This document shows positions 1-10,900 of a DNA stretch of 64,000 bases, one piece after another (the stretch's first letter is position 1; each line of letters begins with the position of its first letter). The stretch is from Diadema setosum (taxonomy: Eukaryota > Echinodermata > Echinoidea > Diadematoida > Diadematidae). Location: assembly GCF_964275005.1 (NCBI RefSeq), contig NC_092695.1, positions 9,320,197 through 9,384,196 on the forward strand, in the 5' to 3' direction. The translations under genes and the position numbers were made by a program. The notes under the pieces were generated by a model that saw only the letters and a list, made by a program, of their open reading frames with translations, made no database searches and was not told the origin of the DNA.

Positions 1-228
1 CAACATCAAATGCAAAAAGTTCTTACCGTCGGAGGGGGGACACCCCCCTCCCACACCCTCCCCCCCCCCCCCCCAGCTCGCTCCGCTCGCTCGGGCTCGG
101 TCGCTTCGCTCCCTCGCAGACTAACCGCCCCCCTAAGATCAAATCCTGGCTACGCCGTTGAGTCATAGAGTTATAATATTGAATGTTTTTTTTTTTTTTT
201 TTTTTTATCTGTACCGTCTTTGCTTCAG

Positions 229-369
229 GTTTTCGACATCACGAGTGTGAGCAGCGTCACCACGCACGACTTACAGGGATTCCTGGCGGCTCGCTTCTTT
301 CACTTCTACGTGCACTCCTACACGGATTTTCCCGCCTTCAAACTCGAGATGTTTGGATGTATCGACTAG
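229..369 (+). CDS. Terminal exon of an F5/8 type C (discoidin) domain protein
   Basis: Read from a cag acceptor at 226-228, the exon encodes 46 residues and then TAG. Its end, AARFFHFYVHSY followed by KLEMFGC, matches the last two strands and closing cysteine of F5/8 type C domains (typically ARFVRIYP...LRVELYGC). This domain binds phospholipid or carbohydrate on secreted and membrane proteins. Only the last third of the domain is here; the rest lies upstream of base 1. No transmembrane segment follows, so the domain closes the protein, as in many secreted discoidin-domain proteins. The exon sits directly after a poly-T tract of about 22 bases (185-206), which serves as its pyrimidine tract. 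The parent protein cannot be named. Confidence 0.72.
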   Translation, partial: VFDITSVSSVTTHDLQGFLAARFFHFYVHSYTDFPAFKLEMFGCID

Positions 370-3300
370 ATTGATTTAATTTTATAAATATCTACATTTT
401 CTGATGCCAAAATGTTATGGATTGATAGAAAAACAGGGATGATGTGCCCAAGATGTGGTACAAAGAAGTGTAATATATTATATAGAAATGAAAAACTTGT
501 TTCATGATATTATTCTATATATTTTAGATGACAGTACTTTTTGTTCAATATGAACGGTTTGTGGATGAATATATTGTACTTCTTACAACAACAACAACAA
601 AAATCAATGTGCAAACCACGATCACACATCTTTTCCTGGTATAATGAACTGGCTGTGTGAAGTTTCCACATTTATAATCTCTGAACATAAAAGTTTTTCT
701 TTAATGTAGAATTATGAATTCCGTACCATTTCACGAGGTGCGAAACAACGTTACAGTGTAATTCGCGATAACGACGCACCCGTCAGCCTGTTTTAATGCA
801 TCACAGAAAATATCGAGAAAGGCATTTTCTCGTCTATATACACTGTTGATTAAATAACATCCAAAGCCACTGACGAGACACATATAAAACATTATCCCTG
901 ATTTCAATGAAAAGTAAAATAAACAACGAAAAATACCATACGTTGTATATTCATTTTTGTAAATACATTAGTACAAGCTAAGCATCATTTTTTTTTTTTT
1001 GACAATTGTGATTAGCCACAAACAATGAGTTTATAAACGCCGACTGTAAGTATGATTACGAATGTGTGGGGTTTTTTTATCAGCGTAGGTGGATTTGAGC
1101 AATCTCCCTCACAAAACGTATAAAGCATACTGATATGCACTAGTTACAGTAGAAATGACTATAAGAGCAAAGTGCATGTGACTTGGTCATCACTGAGCTT
1201 GATGGACACTTCTTGCACTCTTCATATATTTACGAAAACATTCACGTGGATTCTCATGATTCTGACGAACTTATAATTATATTACAACTAAGAAAGAACG
1301 AAGAGATCAAGACAAATCTGGAGCTTTCTGGAGCCATGTATCATTTGTTAGCTTTAAAGTTGATACTTTGCATGTTTCAAATTTGTACACTCCTGCCATA
1401 TTCGTGATGATGATATAGTATGTGCATTATTAAAGAAAGCATTGTTATAAACATTACATTGTGTGCATTTTGTCTCTGCTTGGCATTAGAAAACCGTTGT
1501 GAATATTTTAACCTTTCTAACATGTCTAAACTGCTTTGAGGCAAGCCTCTCCTAAGAAAGATATCGGGATATAATGTATCATCTATATAGCTGATATCAC
1601 ACTCGCAGTAATGTAATTAATATTGACAAGGCTTCAGTTCTGGGCATTTTGAAAAGACTATCAAAATTACATGGTATACTTTTAGGTGCCTATATTCCAG
1701 AAATAACAGTGACCCTATCAGCAGCTTCTCAATCTGTTTGTTATCGATCTCCAAAATATCCTTTCTCTTCATCATCCTTGTTATAATCGTGGTTCACAAT
1801 ATTGTTGTTTTGAGCGGTTCATGCTTATTAATAACTATACATTGTCACATTCAGTCATCTTTTCAACACTTTGCTAGAAGAGAAGAATTGAATCTCCTTG
1901 CAAGAAATACTAATATCTCTCAACAAGGGTCTGCGCATCCCAACAGGAAGGTAACTATATCGCCCTCTACAGGGCGATATCTGCAGAGGAATATCAATAG
2001 TCGGGATCTTGGAGCTATGTTTCCTCTGATAGCTGATAAGTTATTATCTGTCTGTTATTCTCTCTTTCTCTTCCTGCAACTGTTTTCTGACATGTATGCC
2101 ATGTATGCATGTCTTTCTCTTTTCTTCTTTCTTATGTCTGTTCACTTGAAAATCAAATTCAAAAGATGTAGAGTAAAAGTAGATTTCTGCAGCTACGGTG
2201 GGTGGGTGGGTAATGTTCTTTCATGTGTGTGTGTGTGTGTGGGGGGGGGGGCTTCTCTATTCTGCAATGATTATATACCGAGTATGTTTATTTTTATACT
2301 TGTTATACACGTACAGTTTATATTTCCCTACATGGCTCGCTACACGTAAGTGTTGATGGACAACCAGATAAGGTTGTCCGTTTGATGACGGGTTTAATTT
2401 GCAATTTTATTTACAAAATAATAAAAACACTACAGGAGCCATTTTTTTTTTTTTTTTGTTCCTGCTGTATTTTTACTCCTATTTTTGACTCATAAGATTT
2501 TACTCTTGATATATTATATATACATATATTTTTTTTCTTTCTTTAGGTGCTTGGTCTTATTGGCTATGATGATGAGTTCTACATGTTCTCTTATATGTCT
2601 AAAGGATAAATCTGTTTTGCTGATACAGCCCCCCCCCCCCCACACACACATATACATTCTGAAACACATTCGTATTACAATAGTACTACAATACTGGTCT
2701 CGAATCCAACTAGCTGTAACTACTAGTAGATGTTCTCCATATTTTAATTAATCGCATATACCACAAGTTAATCACTTCTATGTCGCCTTTTGCCATCACA
2801 TTCATGATATCAAAAGAATATTATAAACCTATCTCCTTTTTTGTTTCTTTATATCGTTCTATATGCATTGTAAGACATTACCATGAGAACTAATCAAATA
2901 TCAAACTCAGAAATGGGCCTACCTTTAACGGTAACTTAATGGTACGTTCACCCTTCACTGCACCAATGCACTTTCAAGGTTCACACGGGAGCCACCGTCA
3001 TGATATCGTTGTTGTAAACATATTGTATATTAAAATAATCTATAGTATTGATTGACATAATCAGCAAGCTGAACATTCATTTACAACAAAAATGCTCATT
3101 GACGTGTATCTAACCGCCAAACAGATAAAGTTTCCATTCATAGAATGACCTTGTCGACTCTTTCAAAGCACGGTCGCGAATCATGACTCTGTTAATAAGC
3201 GTTGGCCCAAAATAACTTAACGAATTGTAAACTTTTTTTTTTGCCAGAAGTTGTTTTTGTTGTATAAATCTGATTGTGTACATTTTATGCGTGTGATGAC

Positions 3301-3755
3301 AAAAGAATATGTTTGACTCATGATCAGGGTTGTGCAGAAAATTCCCAGATCACCCAACTGTGTGTGTGTGTAGGCGGGGTGGGGGTGTCATAAGGAGGAG
3401 TATGGGTTGGTGGAGCGTTCGAGATTAACGGACGTGTAGGTATACAGAATTTGCGTGTTTGGGGTATTATTTAGCTCCCATGTACTGTATCAAAGAGGGA
3501 ATGCTGTTCAGTTTTCCTGCAAAAAGTAATTTTCCACCTACTTTGAGTAAAGGCTCAAGAGTGAAACACTTTCAAATCGCGCATTCTTTCCTAGATACTT
3601 TGAAAGACGGCCACTCTCCTCCATCGATCTTTCCATCATTTCAAAAGATAACAAAAAAGGACAACTATTATTCTGAGAAGAACACAACAATCTTTCTAAC
3701 AACACAGTTTGGCTTTATCAAACAGCGTACAACCGCATAGTCCTTTAAAATAGAC
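370..3755. other. Convergent 3' flank / intergenic, no gene seen
   Basis: This is the 3' flank of the discoidin-domain gene. A candidate plus-strand poly(A) signal AATAAA lies at 918-923. The region also holds poly-T runs, a GT run ending in a G tract (2224-2250), a C tract (2629-2640) and a segment near 3430-3465 that shares its TACAGAATTTGCGTGTTT core with 5310-5330. A 203-codon open frame at 1738-2349 is low in complexity, rich in F/I/L/S and runs through the GT/G microsatellite, so I do not call it a gene. Confidence 0.5.
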
Positions 3756-3760
3756 CTTAA

Positions 3761-4093
3761 GGCCCGAATTCACGAAGGTGGTACAAATGAAACCAAGGTT
3801 TAAGCCATGGACAAGTGTCGCATGGCCAAGTCGCCAAGTGTTGCATGGAATATTTCGTTACGAAATCAGTCTTTTCGTCGATGAAATGATTATTTTGTAA
3901 CGAAATGACAACATTTTGTAACTTAATGAACATTTCGTCCACGAAATGATAATTTCGTTAATGAAATGGTTATTTTGTCAACGAAATGACCAATTTCGTG
4001 ACGAAATATTCCGTGCGACACTTGGCGTTCCATGGTTTTTGTCCATGGTTTAAACCATGGTTTCATTTGTACCACCTTCGTGAATTCGGGCCC
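3761..4093. mobile_element. Foldback/MITE-like element, copy 1
   Basis: The element opens with GGCCCGAATTCACGAAGG and closes with its reverse complement CCTTCGTGAATTCGGGCC. The arms continue through a GTGGTACAAATGAAACC stretch that is also inverted. The interior is a chain of short palindromes of the form TTTCGTnnACGAAAT, so the whole element can fold repeatedly. No coding capacity is visible. A second copy lies at 54693-54993. The element sits between two convergent 3' ends. Target-site duplication is unclear (TTAA on the left, TAAA on the right). Confidence 0.8.
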
Positions 4094-4717
4094 TAAAGGT
4101 TGCATGGCGGAGGAAAACTTAACCTCTAGCACTACCTGGACTTCTCGAAGCCGTTCGACACAATCACGAAAATCTGCCATGCAAACAGGGAGGGTTCGAG
4201 TGTTTGGAAGACTACCCGACAGAAACACACGTGCAGATTAATATGGGCGTGCAACATCACTGAAGCCAGTTGTATGGCGCATCACAGATCCGTTTTATTG
4301 TCTGACTAATTTATTTTTCCTCTAAATTTCTTCGCCACCCCCCCCCCCCACCGAACAAAAGAAAAGAAATGTTGAATTAGTACTAGAATACAAATGACGA
4401 AGCTATAGTTGTTGTTTTTTCACTCAAAGATGTAAATAAAGTCCTATCACAGCACACATCGCTTTTGATCAATCATCTTGCAACAGCACTATTCCTTTCA
4501 AATATTATTACAGTATAGACATCTATACGTACATCATTCGATCATCTTTAAGCTAAAATACAAACTCGTTAACCTTATATCATACAGGCAATGACGTCAA
4601 AAATAATGTTGCACTCAAGGGTCTGCAAGAAGTTTCAGCTGTCATTTCAGAATGAGTACGCAGATGCAGAAAATGTTGCTCTTGTACAATTTAGTTTGAT
4701 GCGTCGTTGTCACGCCA

Positions 4718-4723
4718 TTTATT
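4718..4723 (-). promoter_or_regulatory. Candidate poly(A) signal of the cholinesterase-like gene
   Basis: TTTATT on the plus strand reads AATAAA on the minus strand, about 150 bases after the T-peptide stop codon at 4871. It is the first canonical signal downstream. Further ones lie near 4310 and 4294. The choice is inference. Confidence 0.4.
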
Positions 4724-4870
4724 GCAATGGATACGTTTGCTATAGTTTACGGCTCTAACAATATTATTCTACCTTTAGACGGGAAATTTATGGTTGTTAA
4801 TTTTTGAACCTTTTTGAGACCGCTTCTGTTGCATCAAAGCTGTTATCCAGTGTGCAGTCGATATATGCCT

Positions 4871-4986
4871 TTAGTTACAAATGGCGCCATTCTTATAATC
4901 TTCAAACGTCTGCTGCCACGATGCCATGTCGTCCTTCCAGTCGGCATAGCTTTCCCGCCACTCTTTTTCCTCTTCACCAATGTCAC
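4871..4986 (-). CDS. Cholinesterase-like exon 10: T-peptide (WAT tetramerization domain)
   Basis: After acceptor ttgcag, phase 1 as required by exon 9, the exon reads (S)DIGEEEKEWRESYADW, KDDMASWQQTFEDY and KNGAICN, then stop. Trp578, Trp585 and Trp592 are seven residues apart, followed by Phe596, Tyr599 and Cys605. These spacings are the same as in the human AChE T-peptide (W-x6-W-x6-W-x3-F-x2-Y-x5-C). The family role is an amphipathic helix that coils around a proline-rich anchor (ColQ or PRiMA), with the Cys making inter-subunit disulfides. The exon has no start codon and so is invisible to simple ORF calling. Confidence 0.88.
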
Positions 4987-7900
4987 CTGCAACCAATGAA
5001 CGGAAAAAGAACACTCTGTGAACTTTCGTGGATTAACAATCATACTATCTGAGGTATAGTTACATTAGTCATCCGTCAAGAGTAGTATCAACACAGTTAC
5101 AGTAATGTTACAACCATATGCCACTTTCGGTTACAGTTTGTTAATCCGAAAATAAAACACGGTTCATATTTTCGGCGGTTCGTTTGTGCTCACTTTTTTT
5201 TTTTTCATTTTCGTATAAACGAACCTTATTTCATTTTCGGATGAGCTAATGTAAGGAACATCAACCCTTTGGAATAACGCCACAATGTTCGGATTAGCGT
5301 ACATGTAGGCATACAGAATTTGCGTGTTTCGGAATAACGAACCTTCGGGGAATAACGAACGTCACCCACAACCATCGTGCACTACGACATGAGAGCGCAT
5401 TACGAGCAAAACAGATTTTAAACAACACGTTTCTGAATATCAGAGACATTCCTTTTTTCTCGTGACGTATATTAAGGTGTCTACTTACTCGTAAAGACCA
5501 TTAAGGACGGGATATGGACGTTCCAGAAGTGGCAGCCCCTGGCCCTCGCAGCTCTCCCCACTTTAAGTTCAGGTGCCATCTCCTTGTGATGGAGCTCGGG
5601 GATGGTGTAGAGGGGCCAGAGATCCCTCCCACTCCCCTCTGGTGCACCCTCGCTGGGTTTGCTCGGATCTCTGCGAACATTGAAGTCGTTATCTTATCAA
5701 GATCGAGAAATTTTATTCGTATTTTAGGTCCATCAAAAAAATCCAACCTACGAGGGCTGTCCCTGGACAAGGTATGAACGATGCATTCATGCATTTCTCA
5801 TCATTTCCTGTACGCCAATACAAGGAAAAAAACGAATAAGAATACCACTATAATATCATTATAATGTTTTCCCTCCTTCGATAACATTGTTTTGTGACGT
5901 GACCATTCAATTTAATGAATAAATACGTGAAAATAGGGAGATATAATTTATCATTGTGTTTTGTTTGCAATGATGTAATAATGTATAACGCTTACAATGA
6001 ATGATATGCCAGGTTTTAAAAGAAAAGGACATTTTAATTTTATGCTACTCAATAATTACCTGCAATCAATCCGAAAAAGAAAGAAGAAAGAAGGAAACAA
6101 AAGGAGAAGTGCTTGATGTATAACTTTACCCAGATTTAACAAAGTTTGTCCAGAATTCCATGAATTTGACGGAGAGTTCATTCTCTTCTTCAGTCATATT
6201 GTGGCCCTTGATGTTGTAGAGCTCGTCAATGAAAGGTATGCCGAAGACAAAAGTCAGGTCCTCCCCGTGCCCTGCCCCTAGCCAAGGCGTGGACGGATAC
6301 GAATCTCCGTACTGAAAGAAACTCCTTGAGCGTGCGCGGATATCAAGATATAAACAAAGATAATATGTTTCACCAAAGAAAAACAAGAATCGCTCTATTA
6401 TGTAACTTTTGAGAAGAGAGAGATGGCTGCAATTTTTGTCAAAATCTGAGAAACAATCGCACAAAAATTAATGATTCTGTTCAGTTGAGATTGGGGAAAA
6501 TTCATTCACAGACAGCGATTATTGCTTTCCAGCATGTATAACTGAAATCTGCATTTTTCCTCGACACCTTTTCACGGCGTTACAACTTTGAGATAAAACA
6601 CTCTGGACTTTTTTGTAGGATCTTAACTTGATGTTGACCTTCTAACATGTTGTAACTACGATAACAAACTATCTAACTGTGTTGAGAAAAACACAGCATT
6701 CTCGACAATACCAACAAAATAAAACATAATATCAAATTCTGGATGATTACAATTGTTCGTCAATGAAAATATCTCAGTTAGGAATCATGAAAGCAAACCC
6801 TTTATTACTCAATTAGGTGCTTTCCTGTGGTAAATTATCATGGTATCAATTAAACATTTTCTACACAACTAAATGGGATTATTTTGTTGTCTTTTTTAGA
6901 CTTCACTCAAAGCTACAATACCGTGCATCCCATTATCATACAAAACACGGTTAGGACGAAATTTCGGGTACAACTAAGTGAAATGAAAATTATCAAGCAT
7001 ATAATCTGTTTATAATGTTTATCTGTTATCTACCACGAAATTTCGATACAACGAAAGAAAACTGCCGGTCTCGAGAAAATTTGTTACAGCGGGAATCGCC
7101 TGCATTTACTTTGATGGTTCGTGGGTCATGAAGTACTTGAAAACGGGCAGGTTGGCCGAGGCATGAATCCGAGCAGTGCGGTCCATGTGGGAGGCAACGT
7201 CGAAATCGGTCCCGAAATCGACGAGTGGTCGGAAGTAGTCCGCCAACGGGTCATCGGCGATCGTCCAGTCAACGTACTCCTGCCAAGCGGCGTCGATGAG
7301 GACCGCATCGCCCATCCCGTAGCTGGTCAGGATGTAACCTATATACCACTCGAAAAAATCATTGCTGATTTGAGGCGGGGTGGGGCTGCCCACGTATCGC
7401 GGAAAGTAGGAAAACGGCGTCAGCGTGCCCTCGTCCCTGTTGAAGCCAATAAGGAGCGGTACCCGGGCAAAGTCTCCCTTATCGTAAAGATTTTTGGGTG
7501 TGTCGTCCAGAAATGTACCGTCCAGGGTGACCGGATATCCACCGTCTGACCAATATATCTACGAAAAAATACATTGAATTGAGGTACACAAACAGAGAAA
7601 GACATAGTTTTAAGGTCAATGAAGACAAAAATAACCGACAGAAAAAAAAAAAAACTTGACATAAAATTTACAAGAAAGTCTTTAGATTCAATCATATCGC
7701 TTCTGTGGCACAGGATATAATGTCGTTTCAAAAGGTGACATGACTTGTACATCATAATAACAACAACAACACACCACAACAGGTAAAGAGCATGCCTCTT
7801 GTAGTTCCATACGTGAGTACGTTAAACTACGCTTTAGAATTTATATTGTCATAACCATTACTGTATGAATATCATAAATATTCAATTTTAAAGAATGTTT

Positions 7901-10900
7901 TATTATTCATCAATCAAACAAAATGTTACAAAACAATATACGACATTTTCACATTGATTTCCCTGAGTATTACAATTTGAATGAATGAATTATTTCACAA
8001 TCATAACTGTGTCACCTAACAAGGTCAACGTCATATACAGAATTTTACAATATACCTCATCATAAATATTAGATATCACCATCGATGATACAAATGATTT
8101 TCAAATTAATCATATTAGTATTTGTACGAATGATTTATTTTGATAATCTACCTCATCGGCAGCAGCTAAAAGTGCCTTGCTATCCTGGAGTTTGAGACAT
8201 TCCACCAAGGCGTCGGAAGATGACGTGTCGCACCCCATGGCTACCCCGAGTTGTGTAGACAAACGCCGTTCTCTCTCGGGGTCGTCCAAAAAGGCCCAGA
8301 GATCGAAAGCACTTCCGCTCTGTTGTTTACAGATGAATAATGCAGGGTTGCATGCGGGGAATGGGGATAATGTTCGTTATTCCGAAGCGTCATTAGGCCG
8401 GAAATGAAATGAGATTCATTATTCCGAAAACTGAATTATTTACGTTATTCCGAAGGTTCGTCATTGTACGAAAATGAAAGAAGGGTTCCTTATTCCGAAG
8501 GTTCATTAATTAAAAATTGAAAACAACAACAACAACAACAATAACAACATCAAAACAAACAAACAAACAAACAAACAAAAAACTAACAATGAGCCTTCGG
8601 AACAACGAGAAGTTTTCGTTTATTGATTAACGAATCTTCGGAATAACGGATCTTTTTCTTTTTTTTTTCATTTTCGGATTAACGAACCTTAAGAAGAACG
8701 AACTATAACCCTATAACCGCACGGATACTCCTTTCTGATAATTATAATGCATGCCTTTTTTTTTTCTAAGAGCATGGATGCGCATGGAAGATAATGTATA
8801 TGGTTACAGCGTACGCATCATTTACTTAAGAAAAAGATCTTGAAATCAGTACCAAACAAGAAATAATGATAAGGGAAATTTCAAGTCCAACAGTGAGTGA
8901 AATAAACATAGAGTCTGGAAATAACATAAATAGATCAAATGAGTTGCATATAACAGCACAAGCATACTACCACCTTCATTAAATTCATAGGAATATGTGG
9001 GAAAAATGAAGTTGCTTCACGTTGGTTTTGTCCACTCAGCAGAAAGCTGTACCACTATAGCTTATTTCATGAGATCTGTAAAATGTCTTGTGGCCTGCTA
9101 GCCATAAACTTTAAGTCAGCTTTTCTTTTGGAGGACGCTCATCAACCCGCATTAATCGCCGGTCGGATTGGAAAAAAAAAAAGATAACATAATTTACAAG
9201 AGAGCAGTTACCTCACAGCAATGTAGCCATGCGATCAGTTGTTTCAGATCAGCCTTGGGCTCATACTGTTTGTTTTACACGTGCACAGTACATGCAGGCC
9301 CTCGTTAAAGTCTTCTTGATATTTGTCAACGGTGACATAATTTGCAATGCAAACTTTCCTTCATAGTGCACATGAGATAGGGTATGGTCGAAGCCTTATA
9401 CATGAAAGTTATATGCCCCAGAAAGGGGGTACTGAGGATTCAGTCGTGAACTCTTTTGGCCACAAACTGACAAACGAAAAAAAAAAATAGAAATAAAGAA
9501 TACAGTTTGACTGCAAAAAAGAGGAAATATTTGTAATACTACGGATATAGAAAATATACAAACCTACAATTAATAGCAAAATAGGTTTTTACCAAGGAGG
9601 TACTATAGGCGCCTAGTTATAGCTCTTTGGTTTTACATCGTTCCCCCTCGATGCCCGGCCAGAGCATCAAGCGTTATGACCCTGGACCAAGGTTAATAAC
9701 CAGAAGCAGCAAGATGGACTCTACGGGCCTGTTGCATGAAACTTTTTACCTGAGAAAAACTCGTGTAAGAACAGAAAACTCAGGTTAGTATGATTCTGAC
9801 ATTGACTTCAACACAGGAAAAAAAGAAAATCTGAGATTTCTCAGATAAAAAGTGTTATGCAACAGGCCCCACATCCCTATTCCACCCCACCCTCATAAAC
9901 ACAAATCAAATCACGTTACGCGGCACCTGGCCTTGATGTAACGATTTAAGTACTGCAGTATATCGTATCTCGCTATACTAAAATGTCTTTATGCTCTATT
10001 ATAGTTGCAAAATACGAATGACGTCACTGACGATCATACCAGTATAATTGTTGTGCAACGCAAAGTTTTACATTGACACACGAGGAGATACGTATAAAAG
10101 CACGGTGGTACTCGTATCAAACTTTTCCCTATAAGTGCCAGAAATAATAATTCTCATTTATCTGTGATGTATATTTTTCACCTGCTGGCATAATCATGAC
10201 GAATGTACAGTCAATACAGGTCTATAGGTTTCTTCCCTTTTTGTCACAAAGCACTGATGTTAATATAGTTTACTACCTGAATTTGTAGCTTATGCAGACT
10301 ATTTCTTACCTGCATCATCGCCTGAGTAAAGTATCCCCGGCTAAGTTTGGACACGATATGGAAACCGACACTAGACGAGCCTGCGCTTTCCCCGAAAATG
10401 GTGATCTTGTCTTTGTCTCCTCCGAAAGCTGCAGAATGATGGAGGTAAAACGTGATTGGCAGCATTAACGTCTGGCACTAAGAATTTGGTTGTAGAAATT
10501 CTAACCATATTAGTTGTATTCTCTAATCTCCCTCTCTCTTCATCTTTTTTTTCTAAAACGAAGAGATATAGACTGAATGTAACTATGTGCATACTAAACA
10601 TTACGCCCCGTTTTAACAGAGCTTTTCAAGCCAGAGTTACCGCGACAACGTCTGGGCAATCTTTATTTACCCTGCCTGTTAAAACGGTCCCCGCAAAATG
10701 TTGCTCGGACGTTGTCGCGGTAACTTTCACCAAATTCTACTCTGGCCAGCTATAGAGTAGTTACCCTGACATTACTCCGACATTTCCCCATACCCCCGAC
10801 AACCATTCTGGCGGTAGCATTTCTTTGATACACTCAATACGCATGCGCAATAGTCCAAACGGGTAGGTTGTTATGGACACCTACCCGGAGGTTTTCGGCC

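Noticed and set aside
1738..2349. 203-codon open frame on the plus strand
   Set aside because: Low-complexity F/I/L/S composition, passes through GT and G microsatellites, no domain, no splice context. Chance frame in AT-rich DNA.
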